Below are positions 1 to 8,412 of a stretch of 53,682 nt of DNA, in pieces. How positions within the stretch are numbered: position 1 is the first letter of the stretch; every line of letters begins with the position of its first letter. Origin of the DNA: an uncultured Methylococcaceae bacterium (GTDB taxonomy: Bacteria; Pseudomonadota; Gammaproteobacteria; Methylococcales; Methylococcaceae); NCBI GenBank assembly GCA_903859815.1, contig CAIOOA010000258.1:1-53682 (forward strand), written 5' to 3'. The notes beneath the pieces were generated by a model. That model saw nothing but the letters and a program-made list of their open reading frames with translations. It was not told where the DNA came from and ran no database searches. The position numbers and the translations under genes are program-made.

Positions 1-77
1 CGGGTGGGCAAGGAGGCAAGGCCGGGGTTTCATGGGTTTTTCCTATTTGCTTGTTAAATTATCTTGAAAACAGGTAG

Positions 78-106
78 GGCGGAATAGCGGTATAGCGTAT
101 TCCGCC
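78..106. repeat. Palindromic extragenic repeat (REP-like)
   Basis: Perfect 9-bp inverted arms GGCGGAATA and TATTCCGCC separated by 11 bases. Elements with this kind of core are common dispersed extragenic palindromes in proteobacteria and cyanobacteria. Here it lies in a gene-free stretch (1-207) in which I see no other coding or RNA signal. Confidence 0.6.
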
Positions 107-207
107 GAATGTTTCAACTTTCCCATGCGGCGCAATACGCGGCGGAGCCGCTAATGCTCCCCCCACGAATGCGCTTTACCGCGTTACGAATACGCCTTTA
201 CCGCTTA

Positions 208-449
208 ATGCAGCATTGCATTGGGGTCTATGCAGGGTTGCATTGAGGTCTATGCAGCATTGCATCGAGGTCTATGCAGCATTGCATCGAGGTCTATGCA
301 GCATTGCATCGAGGTCTATGCAGCATTGCATTGAGGTCTATGCAGCATTGCATCGAGGTCTATGTTGTATTGCATTGAGGTCTATGCAGCATTGCATTGA
401 GGTCTATGCAGCATTGCATCAAGGTCTATGCAGCAGTGCATTATGGTAT
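208..449. repeat. Tandem array of eleven 22-bp units
   Basis: Eleven head-to-tail 22-bp units begin at 208 with no spacers. The common unit starts ATGCAGCATTGCAT and ends GAGGTCT. Units 1, 2, 8, 10 and 11 carry most of the substitutions; the array is most uniform in units 3-7. Each unit contains a short inverted repeat, ATGCA-4 nt-TGCAT. Because 22 is not a multiple of three, the open frame running through the array shifts phase every unit and reads a three-phase peptide repeat, so I treat it as non-coding. It is not a CRISPR array, since no unique spacers exist. 450-643 after the array holds nothing I recognise. Confidence 0.9.
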
Positions 450-643
450 TTCGTTGCCCCTTTGCGCCTGTGCATTAAACTGATTATGTTACGGGTTGCC
501 GACTGGCATAGTGACATGAATGAAGCATTCTTGCCTCACGCAAAGCCGCAACGACGCAAAGTTAAGAAAGAAGGAGGCTTGTGGTCCCTAAGTATAGAAT
601 GCTCTCACAGCCTTTGCAGCTTGAAAACGACAAATCCGGCATA

Positions 644-867
644 TTAACTGGTTAGGCATGGATTTGCGTAGGATGATTTAAAAGTTTGCGGGTGTGGCAG
701 TGGCGAGGTAGAACCCATGAGCAACTCCAAACCTCTTTACCATTCTTTAATGCCTCCTCATACGTCTCACCATGGGTGAGCGCATACGGCCCAAACTCAG
801 GAAGGGAAGCGATATAACAACAGTCCTCGTCCGACCACTGAGTAATAATGCTGTAGTGAGTTTTCAT
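644..867 (-). pseudogene. HicB-family antitoxin-like gene, frameshifted
   Basis: The first 46 residues read as a HicB-type N-terminal fold: a strand with YSIITQWSDED, then SLPEFGPYALTHGETYEEAL and the following helix. After residue 46 the frame leaves the family pattern. Reading one base differently at the A-run 729-731 (T-run on the coding strand) restores a family-like tail containing LELL and PLPHPQTF, ending at 644 rather than 652. The restored linker also looks about four residues short, which suggests a small deletion as well. HicB proteins neutralise the HicA mRNA interferase. No hicA is visible on either side, so this is an orphan, probably dead copy. The frameshift could also be a sequencing error at the homopolymer. 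Confidence 0.65.
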
Positions 868-1034
868 TTCTGATTGGGCAAACTATAATGCCGATTGCTT
901 ACGCTGACTATCTGTTATGGAATCCGTATAGGATGTGCCGATGAAGAAGGCGCATCATTCACGATTGACGGGCTTAGTAGTTCAGCCAATCCTCCGTGTC
1001 TCAACATGTCCAATAAGGGCCAGAACCCTCAAAA

Positions 1035-3113
1035 TCAAGCGAGATGACGGGCGGTGAGGAAGTCTTCTTCGGCCATGTCGCGCAAGCCGGGCAGATCGGC
1101 TAAACCGACAAACCATAGCTCTTGGCGTTGCTCCTCGCCTAGTTCGGTATGGTCGAGTTTGAAGTGTAGCGAGGGTGCTTTGTCGTTTTTCTCGGTGTGG
1201 ATGACTGACGACAGGTCGGGGTAGTTCTGTTGTTCCCACGACCAATCTACCATTTCACCCGCACGGGCATGGGCGCGTAGGCGGTGGACGCGCAACACGC
1301 CGTCGCCTTCGTAGCGTTCCCATCTCGCATCAAACCATGCCGCCGCCGCCCGCCAATCTTCTTGCTCGGCAGCTTGCAACAAGGCGGATTCAATCAGTTT
1401 GGCGCTGCTATCCGGCAGGTTATGCAGTTCTTGCCGCGCCCGCGCCAAGCCGCCGTTGGCTTTGCGCCGCCACACCGTGGTCCGGCCCAAGCCGGGGGAT
1501 TGCGACAGGTCGATACCGCTGATGTCGGCCAGCGCGGACAGGCTGCCGCCGGGTTTTTCTTCGTAGGGTCTTAATTGTTTCAACCGGATGGGTTGGCCGC
1601 CCTTGGCGCGGCGCAGGCGGTCTCGTATTTTGTCCAGCATGGCTTCATTCTTCGGGTCGTCGTGGTCAGCCACAAACTCGGCCCACAGCAGCGCTTGCTC
1701 CGCCTCATCCAGCCGATTCAAGTCGATCAGTGTGTCAGTCAAGGCATTGTTCAGCACCGGATTGTCGTTGAAATAGCCCTGCGCTTGGCGATACACCTGC
1801 ACGGCCAGTTCTAGTTGCCCGCTGGTGCGCAGCGCGTGGGCTAAATCAACCCAGCACACCGGGTCTTTGGGAAACAGGCGGATGGCTTCACGGTAGACCG
1901 CTTCGCCCAAATCGGCTTGACCATGCAATAGCAGGGCGTGGGCTAATTTGTTGTGGCGGTAAACGTCCTGGGGAAAGCGGCGGCGGGCATGCCATAGCAC
2001 CGCCTCGGCCCGCCGCCAATCACCTTCTTTTTCTAAGGCTTCCGCCAACAGGCTCCAAGTGAACGGATCGCTGGGTGCCCATAATGCCGCTTCGTGGGCC
2101 AGTTCCCGCGCCCAAGCCGGATCGTGGTCTATGATTCGGTCGCCGAGATAGCAAAAAGCCAAGACCAAATCACGGCTGTCCCCACTTTCATGGCAGTAAT
2201 GGCGATGGCGATTTAACAGCGCATCCAAATGCGGACGTACCCCTAGGTAATCGGTCTTGATGCGAGGTAACAAAGCTTTGAGTTCATCAACATGAGGCGC
2301 TTTCAAAAAGCCTTTACGGATTTCCCCACCCGTCTTGAACGCCAATGGATAGCGCTGATCCAACCAATTGCGCACCGGACCCGAAACCTCCCGACCGCCC
2401 AAGACCGCACGGAACTGCCGCCCCCATGCTATCTCGCTCATCGGATATACGGCGGCGAGGAAATCCAATTCGTCCAGCCACAGCTTGCCTTTCTGCTCTC
2501 CTTGCCGCGCCAAGGCTTCGGCAAATTCCAATTCGCCACGCAGCAAGGCTTTAGGCAGGCCATGCTCCAGCGTGCCTTTATCGTCGGCGGGCATCTGCGC
2601 CAAGCCCAACAAGGCGTGGCGCACATGAACCAAGGGCTTGCCGCGCTTGACGATGCCCAGCCAAAGCGGCAACAAGTCGCGGTTGAGTTGGCCGTGGGCC
2701 AAGGCCACCAGCAAGGTCGATTCCGGGTCACGGCTGGAGCCGAAATAAAACTGCCGCAGCCAAAGGCGCAGGCTGGCGCAGTGTTCCGCGCACCAAGCGC
2801 GGGTGTTCGGCAGCGGCAACAAGACCATGGCACGAAATGCTTCCACCAAGGCGTCGGCATAAGCCTCACCGCTTAAATCGGACGGCACGGGCTGGTCTTG
2901 ATGGTCTTGCAGCCATTGTGTCAACACGGCATCGGCAAGGTGGATTTCATCCGGGCGCAGCAGACGCTGCAAAGCTTCGGCTGGCCGTGCGCGGTTGAAC
3001 GGGCCTAGGAACACGCTTTCGGTGAGCAAATCGTTCAGCGCGGCGGCGGCATCATCCGCGAAACTTTGCCGCCACCGTAACACCGCCGGGCTTTCGGCGA
3101 CTATTGCATTCAC
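1035..3113 (-). CDS. TPR-repeat protein of unknown function
   Basis: 692 aa, soluble, with no signal peptide or membrane segment. The middle, about residues 333-480, consists of tetratricopeptide-like helical pairs (for example WSLLAEALEKEGDWRRAEAV and WVDLAHALRTSGQLELAVQV), so it probably binds protein partners. The first 330 residues are helical and rich in Trp, Leu and Arg without a motif I know. The C-terminal 150 residues form another unrecognised domain. The start is a GTG at 3111-3113 that overlaps the TGA stop of the upstream gene as GTGA, indicating translational coupling and a stoichiometric complex. GC content is somewhat higher than in neighbours. The lack of recognisable homology outside the TPRs means the function is unknown; it belongs to an accessory patch with toxin-antitoxin debris on both sides. 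Confidence 0.75.
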   Translation of the reverse strand: MNAIVAESPAVLRWRQSFADDAAAALNDLLTESVFLGPFNRARPAEALQRLLRPDEIHLADAVLTQWLQDHQDQPVPSDLSGEAYADALVEAFRAMVLLPLPNTRAWCAEHCASLRLWLRQFYFGSSRDPESTLLVALAHGQLNRDLLPLWLGIVKRGKPLVHVRHALLGLAQMPADDKGTLEHGLPKALLRGELEFAEALARQGEQKGKLWLDELDFLAAVYPMSEIAWGRQFRAVLGGREVSGPVRNWLDQRYPLAFKTGGEIRKGFLKAPHVDELKALLPRIKTDYLGVRPHLDALLNRHRHYCHESGDSRDLVLAFCYLGDRIIDHDPAWARELAHEAALWAPSDPFTWSLLAEALEKEGDWRRAEAVLWHARRRFPQDVYRHNKLAHALLLHGQADLGEAVYREAIRLFPKDPVCWVDLAHALRTSGQLELAVQVYRQAQGYFNDNPVLNNALTDTLIDLNRLDEAEQALLWAEFVADHDDPKNEAMLDKIRDRLRRAKGGQPIRLKQLRPYEEKPGGSLSALADISGIDLSQSPGLGRTTVWRRKANGGLARARQELHNLPDSSAKLIESALLQAAEQEDWRAAAAWFDARWERYEGDGVLRVHRLRAHARAGEMVDWSWEQQNYPDLSSVIHTEKNDKAPSLHFKLDHTELGEEQRQELWFVGLADLPGLRDMAEEDFLTARHLA

Positions 3114-4099
3114 GATACGACACTCGCTAACTGGCCACCGAAATCCTCGCGGTCATATTGCAGCCGCAACCATGGCAGATGGAAACTCCGCGCTCGTTCC
3201 AAAGGCATGGCGACCGGTTGTTTGATATAGCCGACGCGGTAGAAATGTTCGGGTTTGTAGTCGAGCAAAGGATGCAAGAGTTCAACGCCCATGCGGTAAT
3301 CGTTTTCCGCATCGACCGGACTCAGGTTCAGCGTGTGGCCGTAAGGGCTTTGACCGCAGCCGTCGGCGGGCTTGGGGCTGGGATAAAAGAACTGCGACAT
3401 CTTACCGTCCAAAACCGTCGGCACGGCGGGATGGCCTTGCCCTTTAAATGCGGCGATGACTTCGCCAACGGTGTAGCGCATCAGGAAAATGGCAACCGGC
3501 TCGCCGCCAACGCCGGGATCGTAATCGCCTAGTCCTAAGCGGTCGCGCAGACGCTCGGCCCAATCCGGCCCATCCTCATCGAGAATATCCTCCACTTCCA
3601 GCAAGGTCGTGGCGTATTGCGGGCGCTGGTCGCGCTCGAGATTCCAAGCTTCGGCGAAGCGTTCAAGATAAACGCGGGCAGCGTCATCGCCTTTAGCAAA
3701 GGCGTCGATTTTGGCTTGGATTATCTCAGGCGAAGCACCGGGTATCAGGCTGCACGGCCAAGCGGCATCTTCCACCCGGACCAGATAAAGCTCAGGTTTG
3801 ATTTGGCGTAGGCGGTTGAAATCGTTTTCGGGACGAAATGTCCAAGGTCGGCTGGTTCTGCCCCGATCCAGTTGCAATTCTTTTTTGACGTAATTGGTGT
3901 TGTGCCGACGCTGCCATTCGTTGAGACTGGCAATCGGCTTGTTGCCTAAATGATGGTTGTATCGGGCTTGGCCTTCCGGCGCGAGACGTTCGTCCAGCAG
4001 GAAATTTTCAATTTGAGCGCGTTCTTCCCCATCCATTGTCGTGTCAGGCAAGCGGTTTGCGAAATAAGATTGAAGATTGGGGAAAAGATTACTGTCCAT
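3110..4099 (-). CDS. Hypothetical protein, partner of the TPR protein
   Basis: 329 aa, first gene of a two-gene operon with the TPR protein and overlapping it by four bases. No signal peptide, membrane helix or nucleotide-binding motif is visible. The protein is acidic in the middle (LLEVEDILDEDGPDW) and ends in an aromatic, basic segment (FHLPWLRLQYDREDFGG). I cannot assign a family. The open frame has ordinary codon use, an ATG start at 4097-4099 and no competing longer frame, so it is a real gene. The 250 bases upstream (4100-4350) hold no gene I accept and presumably carry the operon promoter. The obligatory pairing is the main clue: the two proteins probably act together. Confidence 0.7.
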   Translation of the reverse strand: MDSNLFPNLQSYFANRLPDTTMDGEERAQIENFLLDERLAPEGQARYNHHLGNKPIASLNEWQRRHNTNYVKKELQLDRGRTSRPWTFRPENDFNRLRQIKPELYLVRVEDAAWPCSLIPGASPEIIQAKIDAFAKGDDAARVYLERFAEAWNLERDQRPQYATTLLEVEDILDEDGPDWAERLRDRLGLGDYDPGVGGEPVAIFLMRYTVGEVIAAFKGQGHPAVPTVLDGKMSQFFYPSPKPADGCGQSPYGHTLNLSPVDAENDYRMGVELLHPLLDYKPEHFYRVGYIKQPVAMPLERARSFHLPWLRLQYDREDFGGQLASVVS

Positions 4100-4350
4100 T
4101 GCCGCCCAGTGTTGATTGAAGGACTAAAACGGGATATAGAATCAATGAATTAGATTTAAAATCTTTGCAAATTATTTTGTACATGCTACACCTAATTTGT
4201 CTGACAGTAAACCTAAAGACGAGAGCAAAGCTTGCCTCGCCTTAACATACCCTCACAAAGCAAGCCTTACACCACTGCATCACGTTTTTCGCGTCTTGAA
4301 TAATCCTACCGCATCCTCGCTACGTGGCGATTGTGCTATGGAACGATTCC

Positions 4351-4677
4351 TTAAGCACATGGAGCTTGATACTGGGCTACGGGTATCGAGCGCTCAATGG
4401 CAACGGACTTTCGCAACGCCTTGATACGCTCTATCTCATGCATCGTTTGCGCTGTGAAGTAAGATTCCCCACAATGCGGACATGTCCATAGCGGTAGTTC
4501 TTCAATTACTAATAACGAACTTCCCCGACCGAAACTCCGGGTCACTTGGCGCATATGCACACCCGGTTTGCCACAGGAAGCGCAGAGTTGCTCAGAGGAG
4601 GTAGGCGGTAATGACGTAGAGCTTGCCCGTCGGCCCGATTTTGATGACCGCTTCGGTGTGTCGTTTGAATTAGGCAT
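4351..4677 (-). CDS. YgiT-type zinc-finger protein (MqsA-like antitoxin N-domain)
   Basis: 108 aa. It has two CxxC pairs, CASCG at residues 32-36 and CPHCG at 65-69, spaced as in the YgiT/MqsA N-terminal zinc-binding domain. The Ser/Thr/Lys-rich first 28 residues look disordered. The helix after the second pair (YFTAQTMHEIERIKALRKSV) matches the usual end of short YgiT-type proteins, so the helix-turn-helix half of full MqsA is absent. The start codon at 4675-4677 lies inside the upstream HicB-like gene (8-bp overlap), so the two are co-translated. Such small YgiT proteins are usually antitoxin-like partners of small toxins, but no toxin gene is visible here. Confidence 0.75.
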   Translation of the reverse strand: MPNSNDTPKRSSKSGRRASSTSLPPTSSEQLCASCGKPGVHMRQVTRSFGRGSSLLVIEELPLWTCPHCGESYFTAQTMHEIERIKALRKSVAIERSIPVAQYQAPCA

Positions 4678-4888
4678 ACCTCAAACGTCGTCCTTTCGGT
4701 TCTGGAATCGGGTCGCCAAACTCTATGGCGGTGTCTAACCATAGCTGTATAGCTTCTTGTGCATTTGCCAATGCTTCGTTTGGAGTTGCGCCATGGGCCA
4801 TACAACCGGGCAATTCAGGAACATCCACAACAAAGGATTCATCTTCCTTACTCCAATATATGATAGTTTCGTATTTGTGCATATTCAT
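4670..4888 (-). CDS. HicB-family antitoxin-like protein
   Basis: 72 aa with the HicB partial RNase H-like fold: ETIIYWSKEDESFVVDVPEL, then PGCMAHGATPNEALANAQEA and a helix ending in DPIPEPKGRR. It has no C-terminal DNA-binding extension, as in many short HicB proteins. Two starts are possible: ATG at 4886-4888, or the third codon ATG at 4880-4882, which has better spacing from the GGAAAG just upstream. It overlaps the YgiT-type gene by 8 bp. No HicA is adjacent, so the partner of this pair is unclear; two antitoxin-like genes in one operon is odd. Confidence 0.8.
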   Translation of the reverse strand: MNMHKYETIIYWSKEDESFVVDVPELPGCMAHGATPNEALANAQEAIQLWLDTAIEFGDPIPEPKGRRLRYA

Positions 4889-4900
4889 CTTTCCGCCAGA

Positions 4901-4928
4901 TTGAGTTTCAATCTACTCGATTTATAAT
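4901..4928 (+). promoter_or_regulatory. Putative sigma-70 promoter for the methyltransferase gene
   Basis: TTGAGT at 4901-4906 and a perfect TATAAT at 4923-4928 with a 16-bp spacer, in the divergent gap between the HicB-like gene and the methyltransferase start at 4976. The match is by eye only. Confidence 0.45.
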
Positions 4929-4975
4929 GGCTTTGCAACATGCTATCACCAACCTAAGCTCACCCACCAAAGACC

Positions 4976-5611
4976 ATGACCACACCCCACGACGAACTAG
5001 ACTTGCCAATTATTTCAGCCATCACCTTGGATCATTACAACCAACGGGCGGAGGATTTTTGGGAAGGCACTCGCGACCATGATGTGCGGCAGAATATCGA
5101 GGCATTATTGCAAACCCTAGCAGGCGAACCGCCCTATGCGATACTGGATTTTGGTTGTGGGCCGGGGCGTGATTTGAAGACATTCGCCGATTTAGGCCAT
5201 GTTGCCATCGGCTTGGATGGGGCTTTGCGCTTTGTCGAGATGGCAAGACATTATACTGGCTGTGAAATCTGGCATCAGGATTTCTTGACGCTGGATTTGC
5301 CGAATGCTTATTTCGATGGCATTTTCGCCAATGCCTCGTTGTTTCATTTGCCTAGCGTTGAGTTGCCTAGGGTATTGACGGAATTAAGGGACAGTTTAAA
5401 ACTTAAGGGTGTATTATTCAGTTCCAATCCTAGGGGGAATGATGAAGAAGGCTGGAATCGGGGTCGTTATGGGGCTTATTACTCGCTGGAAACTTGGCGG
5501 CGTTTTTTATCAGCAGCAGGGTTTGAGGAATTAAGCCATTATTACCGGCCTAGTGGCCTGCCTTTGGAACAACAGCCTTGGCTGGCAAGCGTTTGGCGTA
5601 GAATCGGGTAA
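4976..5611 (+). CDS. Class I SAM-dependent methyltransferase
   Basis: 211 aa. The SAM-binding motif I, ILDFGCGPGRD, lies at about residues 56-66. It is followed by an acidic motif II region ending in GLDGALRFVEMAR, a motif near FDGIFANASLFHLP, and the post-motif segment FSSNPRGNDEEGW. This is the standard seven-strand small-molecule or protein methyltransferase fold. The substrate cannot be told; family members include tellurite-resistance-like and ubiquinone-type enzymes. It is transcribed alone from the promoter at 4901-4928, convergent with the thiol-redox operon that ends at 5642. No signal peptide, so cytoplasmic. Confidence 0.85.
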   Translation: MTTPHDELDLPIISAITLDHYNQRAEDFWEGTRDHDVRQNIEALLQTLAGEPPYAILDFGCGPGRDLKTFADLGHVAIGLDGALRFVEMARHYTGCEIWHQDFLTLDLPNAYFDGIFANASLFHLPSVELPRVLTELRDSLKLKGVLFSSNPRGNDEEGWNRGRYGAYYSLETWRRFLSAAGFEELSHYYRPSGLPLEQQPWLASVWRRIG

Positions 5612-5641
5612 AACAAAAGTTCTTGAAATAGGGCATCAAAT

Positions 5642-6151
5642 TCATTTTATCCAAGGCTTGATTTTCTCTAGCACCTCTTCCCGCGTGAATATCCCAATTT
5701 CGACATGGACAAGATTACCTTCAGGATCAAACACGGCGGAAATCGGCAACACACCGGCTGAGTCGCCTAGTTTCTCGGTCAGTTGCCGACCGCCAATACT
5801 GCCATCCAACACGGGATAATTGATGGGCTTTGCCTTGATGAAATCCCTTGCCGCATCTGCTTCGTCATCGGTCAACACGCCTATGAATTGCAATCCCTTA
5901 GTCCCAAGCTCATTTTGCAGTTTGATGAACTCGGGTATTTCCTCCAAGCACGGGGGACACCACGTTGCCCAGAAATTGACGATGACTACCTTGCCTTTCC
6001 ATTCTGTCAAATGATGGGGTTTACCCTGTAAATCGGGGAACGCGATTTCCAGATCAGACTTGGCAACGGGAGGGGTATACAAACCATGTTTGAAGTATAT
6101 GCCACCTGCCAAGGCCAACAAAGCGACGAATATTACTAGGAGAGTTTTCAT
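5642..6151 (-). CDS. TlpA/ResA-like periplasmic thiol-disulfide oxidoreductase
   Basis: 169 aa. An N-terminal hydrophobic anchor or signal (residues 3-20) is followed by a thioredoxin fold with the active site WCPPC (Cys65, Cys68) and the cis-Pro region near SAGVLPIS. These proteins reduce periplasmic disulfides, for instance apocytochrome c haem-binding cysteines, using electrons passed on by DsbD or CcdA. It follows dsbD directly: its ATG shares one base with the dsbD stop (TAATG), so the two are translationally coupled and functionally linked, with DsbD the likely electron donor. Last gene of cutA-dsbD-tlpA. Confidence 0.9.
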   Translation of the reverse strand: MKTLLVIFVALLALAGGIYFKHGLYTPPVAKSDLEIAFPDLQGKPHHLTEWKGKVVIVNFWATWCPPCLEEIPEFIKLQNELGTKGLQFIGVLTDDEADAARDFIKAKPINYPVLDGSIGGRQLTEKLGDSAGVLPISAVFDPEGNLVHVEIGIFTREEVLEKIKPWIK

Positions 6152-8412
6152 TAGCGCAGTAACTGTTGCAAATGCCCTAGAAATTCATCCGGCCCTTTGA
6201 ACCCGACCAGACGGTATTCCTTTCGTTCCTCACCTTGAGGGTCAAAGAACAAGGTCGCAGGAGGACCGAACAAACCAAAGCGTTGCAACAAAGCTTGGTC
6301 ATCATCCGAATTGGCGGTCACGTCGGCCTGTAACAAGACTAAATGATCGATTTGTTGTCGTACCCTAGGATCGCCAAAAGTTTCCTTTTCCATTTCCTTA
6401 CAGGACACACACCAATCGGCATAATAATCCAACATCGCCCAACGGCCTTCTGCTTTCACCGCTTGCAGGGTGGCTTCCAGTTCGGCAACGGTGGACACGC
6501 GCCGGAATGAGATTGCGGAAGACTTGGTTTCAGAACATGCCCCGCTGGAAATAGTCCCACGCATGGGTTGCAACGGATCGCCGCTGCCATTCGCCACACC
6601 AATCAGCATCAACACGCCATAAGCCAACATCGCCACACCAACGCCTTTCCACAACTTGCGCCAACCCGACGCGCCGGGCGGCAAGGCATCCAAGGCATTC
6701 AAATAAATTGCGGGAATAATCAACAGCAAGGCCCAGAGGAATAAGGTGACTCTGGCTGGCAAAATACGGTCCAACAGCCAAATCGCAACCGCCAACATGC
6801 CCACGCCAAAAACTGCCTTGACGGTATTCATCCAGATACCTGCTCGTGGCAGCAGCTTTCCCGCCGACATGCCGATGACCAGCAAAGGAACACCCATGCC
6901 TAGCCCCATCGCAAACAAGGCCAAGCCACCCAACACGGCATCGCCAGTTTGTCCTATATAAATCAATGCTCCGGCCAATGGCGCTGCCATGCAAGGGCCG
7001 ACGATCAGTGCCGACAAGGCTCCCATGATGGCCGCGCCCATCAAAGTGCCACCTTTTTGCTTGTGGCTCAATTCTGACACTTTGGATTGTATGAAGCTCG
7101 GCATTTGCAATTCGTAAAAGCCGAACATGGACATGGACAAGATTACGAATAAGGCACTGAAACTTCCGATGACCCATGGGTTTTGGAACGCTGCTTGCAA
7201 ATTGCCACCAAATAAACCGGCTAACACGCCAAACACGGTATAAGCCAATGAGGCAGCCAACACATAACTCAATGAAAGCATGAAAGCACGGAGCGTGGTG
7301 ATCTTATGACCATGCCCAACGATGATGCCTGACAAAATGGGGATCATTGGGAAAATGCAAGGGCCGAAAGCCATTAACAACCCAAAGCCAAAGAAACTGG
7401 CGGCAACCAGCCATATCGAGTCATTTTTTAACGAAGCGGCAATTCGGTCTTGTTCAGCCACCGGGGCTTTTTTTGTTTCCGTCTTAGTGACCGCCGGTGC
7501 TGGCTTCATACTGGCATCCACAGCGGTAAGCGCCAAGCTGACTGTCTTTTCCATGGGCGGATAACAAACCCCCCTTTCCGCACAACCTTGGAACTTAGCT
7601 TGCAAGCGGATAGTCACCGGGCCTTTCTCGGTGCGTATCAATGGCAAGTCGAAGCCAATCGAATCATGGAATACTTCCCTAGGACCCTCTTCTTCCTGCT
7701 TGATCACACCCCGTGGAATGTCATACTGCCCCAATTCCACCCCGGCATTATCCAACAAGGCGAATTGAAAGCGGTCACGGTAGAGGTAATAGCCGGCGGC
7801 TATCATCCAATCCACATGAACCGTGCTGGCATCCTTCACGTCGGCATTGAAGCGGAATGCTTGGTCTGGCGGCAATAGTTTATCTTGTCCCAGCCCTTGG
7901 AAAGCTTGACTGAGTCTAGCAAGCGGGTTGCTTGCTGAAAATTCGGTGGGCGAGGAATCGGCTGCTACAGGCTCAGGCAAATTCAACTGAACCACCTGCT
8001 TATGCGGAGGGAAGCAAATGCCAGCATCGGCGCAACCTTGAGTCGTCACCTCCACATCACCCGTGTGAACGGTCGATTGTTCACGGTTGATCGGCAACGC
8101 AATTTCGATGTGACCCCGATAAATTTCCATATCGCCGAAATTGTCATCATGCTTTTTTTCGCCTTCGGGAAAACGGGCAGCGCCCAGCACCAAGCCCGGC
8201 GTTTTTGAGACAAATTTGAACTTGGCTCGATATAAATAATAGTCCGGCGCAATATCCCAGGCCATGACCGCTTCGTCGGGCGATCCGGTGCGAACATTCA
8301 ATGGGTAAGCTTGTTCAGGCGACAAAACATCTCGCAAGTTATGAGCTAGGGCGATACCATCAAACCCCAGCGAAACACTCAATATCAGGACTAAGTAGCG
8401 GAAGAAAGCCAT
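6151..8412 (-). CDS. dsbD: Protein-disulfide reductase DsbD with duplicated alpha domain
   Basis: 753 aa, against about 565 in E. coli. It moves electrons from cytoplasmic thioredoxin across the inner membrane to periplasmic acceptors. After a signal peptide (1-23) there are two tandem DsbD-alpha-like domains. Each carries the Cys pair in a GCA..G.C.PP motif: Cys127/Cys133 and Cys277/Cys283. Each also has an A.YYLYR motif (the first reads APDYYLYR). The eight-helix membrane domain (about 333-610) has the redox Cys352 in GPC and Cys474 in GPC. The C-terminal gamma thioredoxin domain has WCVSC (Cys668, Cys671). All redox cysteines are present. Its start overlaps cutA by 22 bp and its stop overlaps tlpA. 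The second alpha domain explains the extra length. Confidence 0.95.
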   Translation of the reverse strand: MAFFRYLVLILSVSLGFDGIALAHNLRDVLSPEQAYPLNVRTGSPDEAVMAWDIAPDYYLYRAKFKFVSKTPGLVLGAARFPEGEKKHDDNFGDMEIYRGHIEIALPINREQSTVHTGDVEVTTQGCADAGICFPPHKQVVQLNLPEPVAADSSPTEFSASNPLARLSQAFQGLGQDKLLPPDQAFRFNADVKDASTVHVDWMIAAGYYLYRDRFQFALLDNAGVELGQYDIPRGVIKQEEEGPREVFHDSIGFDLPLIRTEKGPVTIRLQAKFQGCAERGVCYPPMEKTVSLALTAVDASMKPAPAVTKTETKKAPVAEQDRIAASLKNDSIWLVAASFFGFGLLMAFGPCIFPMIPILSGIIVGHGHKITTLRAFMLSLSYVLAASLAYTVFGVLAGLFGGNLQAAFQNPWVIGSFSALFVILSMSMFGFYELQMPSFIQSKVSELSHKQKGGTLMGAAIMGALSALIVGPCMAAPLAGALIYIGQTGDAVLGGLALFAMGLGMGVPLLVIGMSAGKLLPRAGIWMNTVKAVFGVGMLAVAIWLLDRILPARVTLFLWALLLIIPAIYLNALDALPPGASGWRKLWKGVGVAMLAYGVLMLIGVANGSGDPLQPMRGTISSGACSETKSSAISFRRVSTVAELEATLQAVKAEGRWAMLDYYADWCVSCKEMEKETFGDPRVRQQIDHLVLLQADVTANSDDDQALLQRFGLFGPPATLFFDPQGEERKEYRLVGFKGPDEFLGHLQQLLR

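Noticed and set aside
208-449. CRISPR array
   Set aside because: Units abut directly and contain no unique spacers; no cas gene is near.
216-647. A 143-aa plus-strand open frame through the 22-bp array
   Set aside because: The peptide is a translation of the tandem repeat in three phases, followed by unrelated sequence, with no ribosome-binding site or family pattern.
2292-2876. 194-aa plus-strand frame opposite the TPR gene
   Set aside because: It is antisense to a longer frame with TPR patterns and normal codon use; its own composition is not protein-like.
4197-4424. 75-aa plus-strand frame between the two accessory operons
   Set aside because: No family pattern or start signal, and it overlaps the YgiT-type gene on the other strand.
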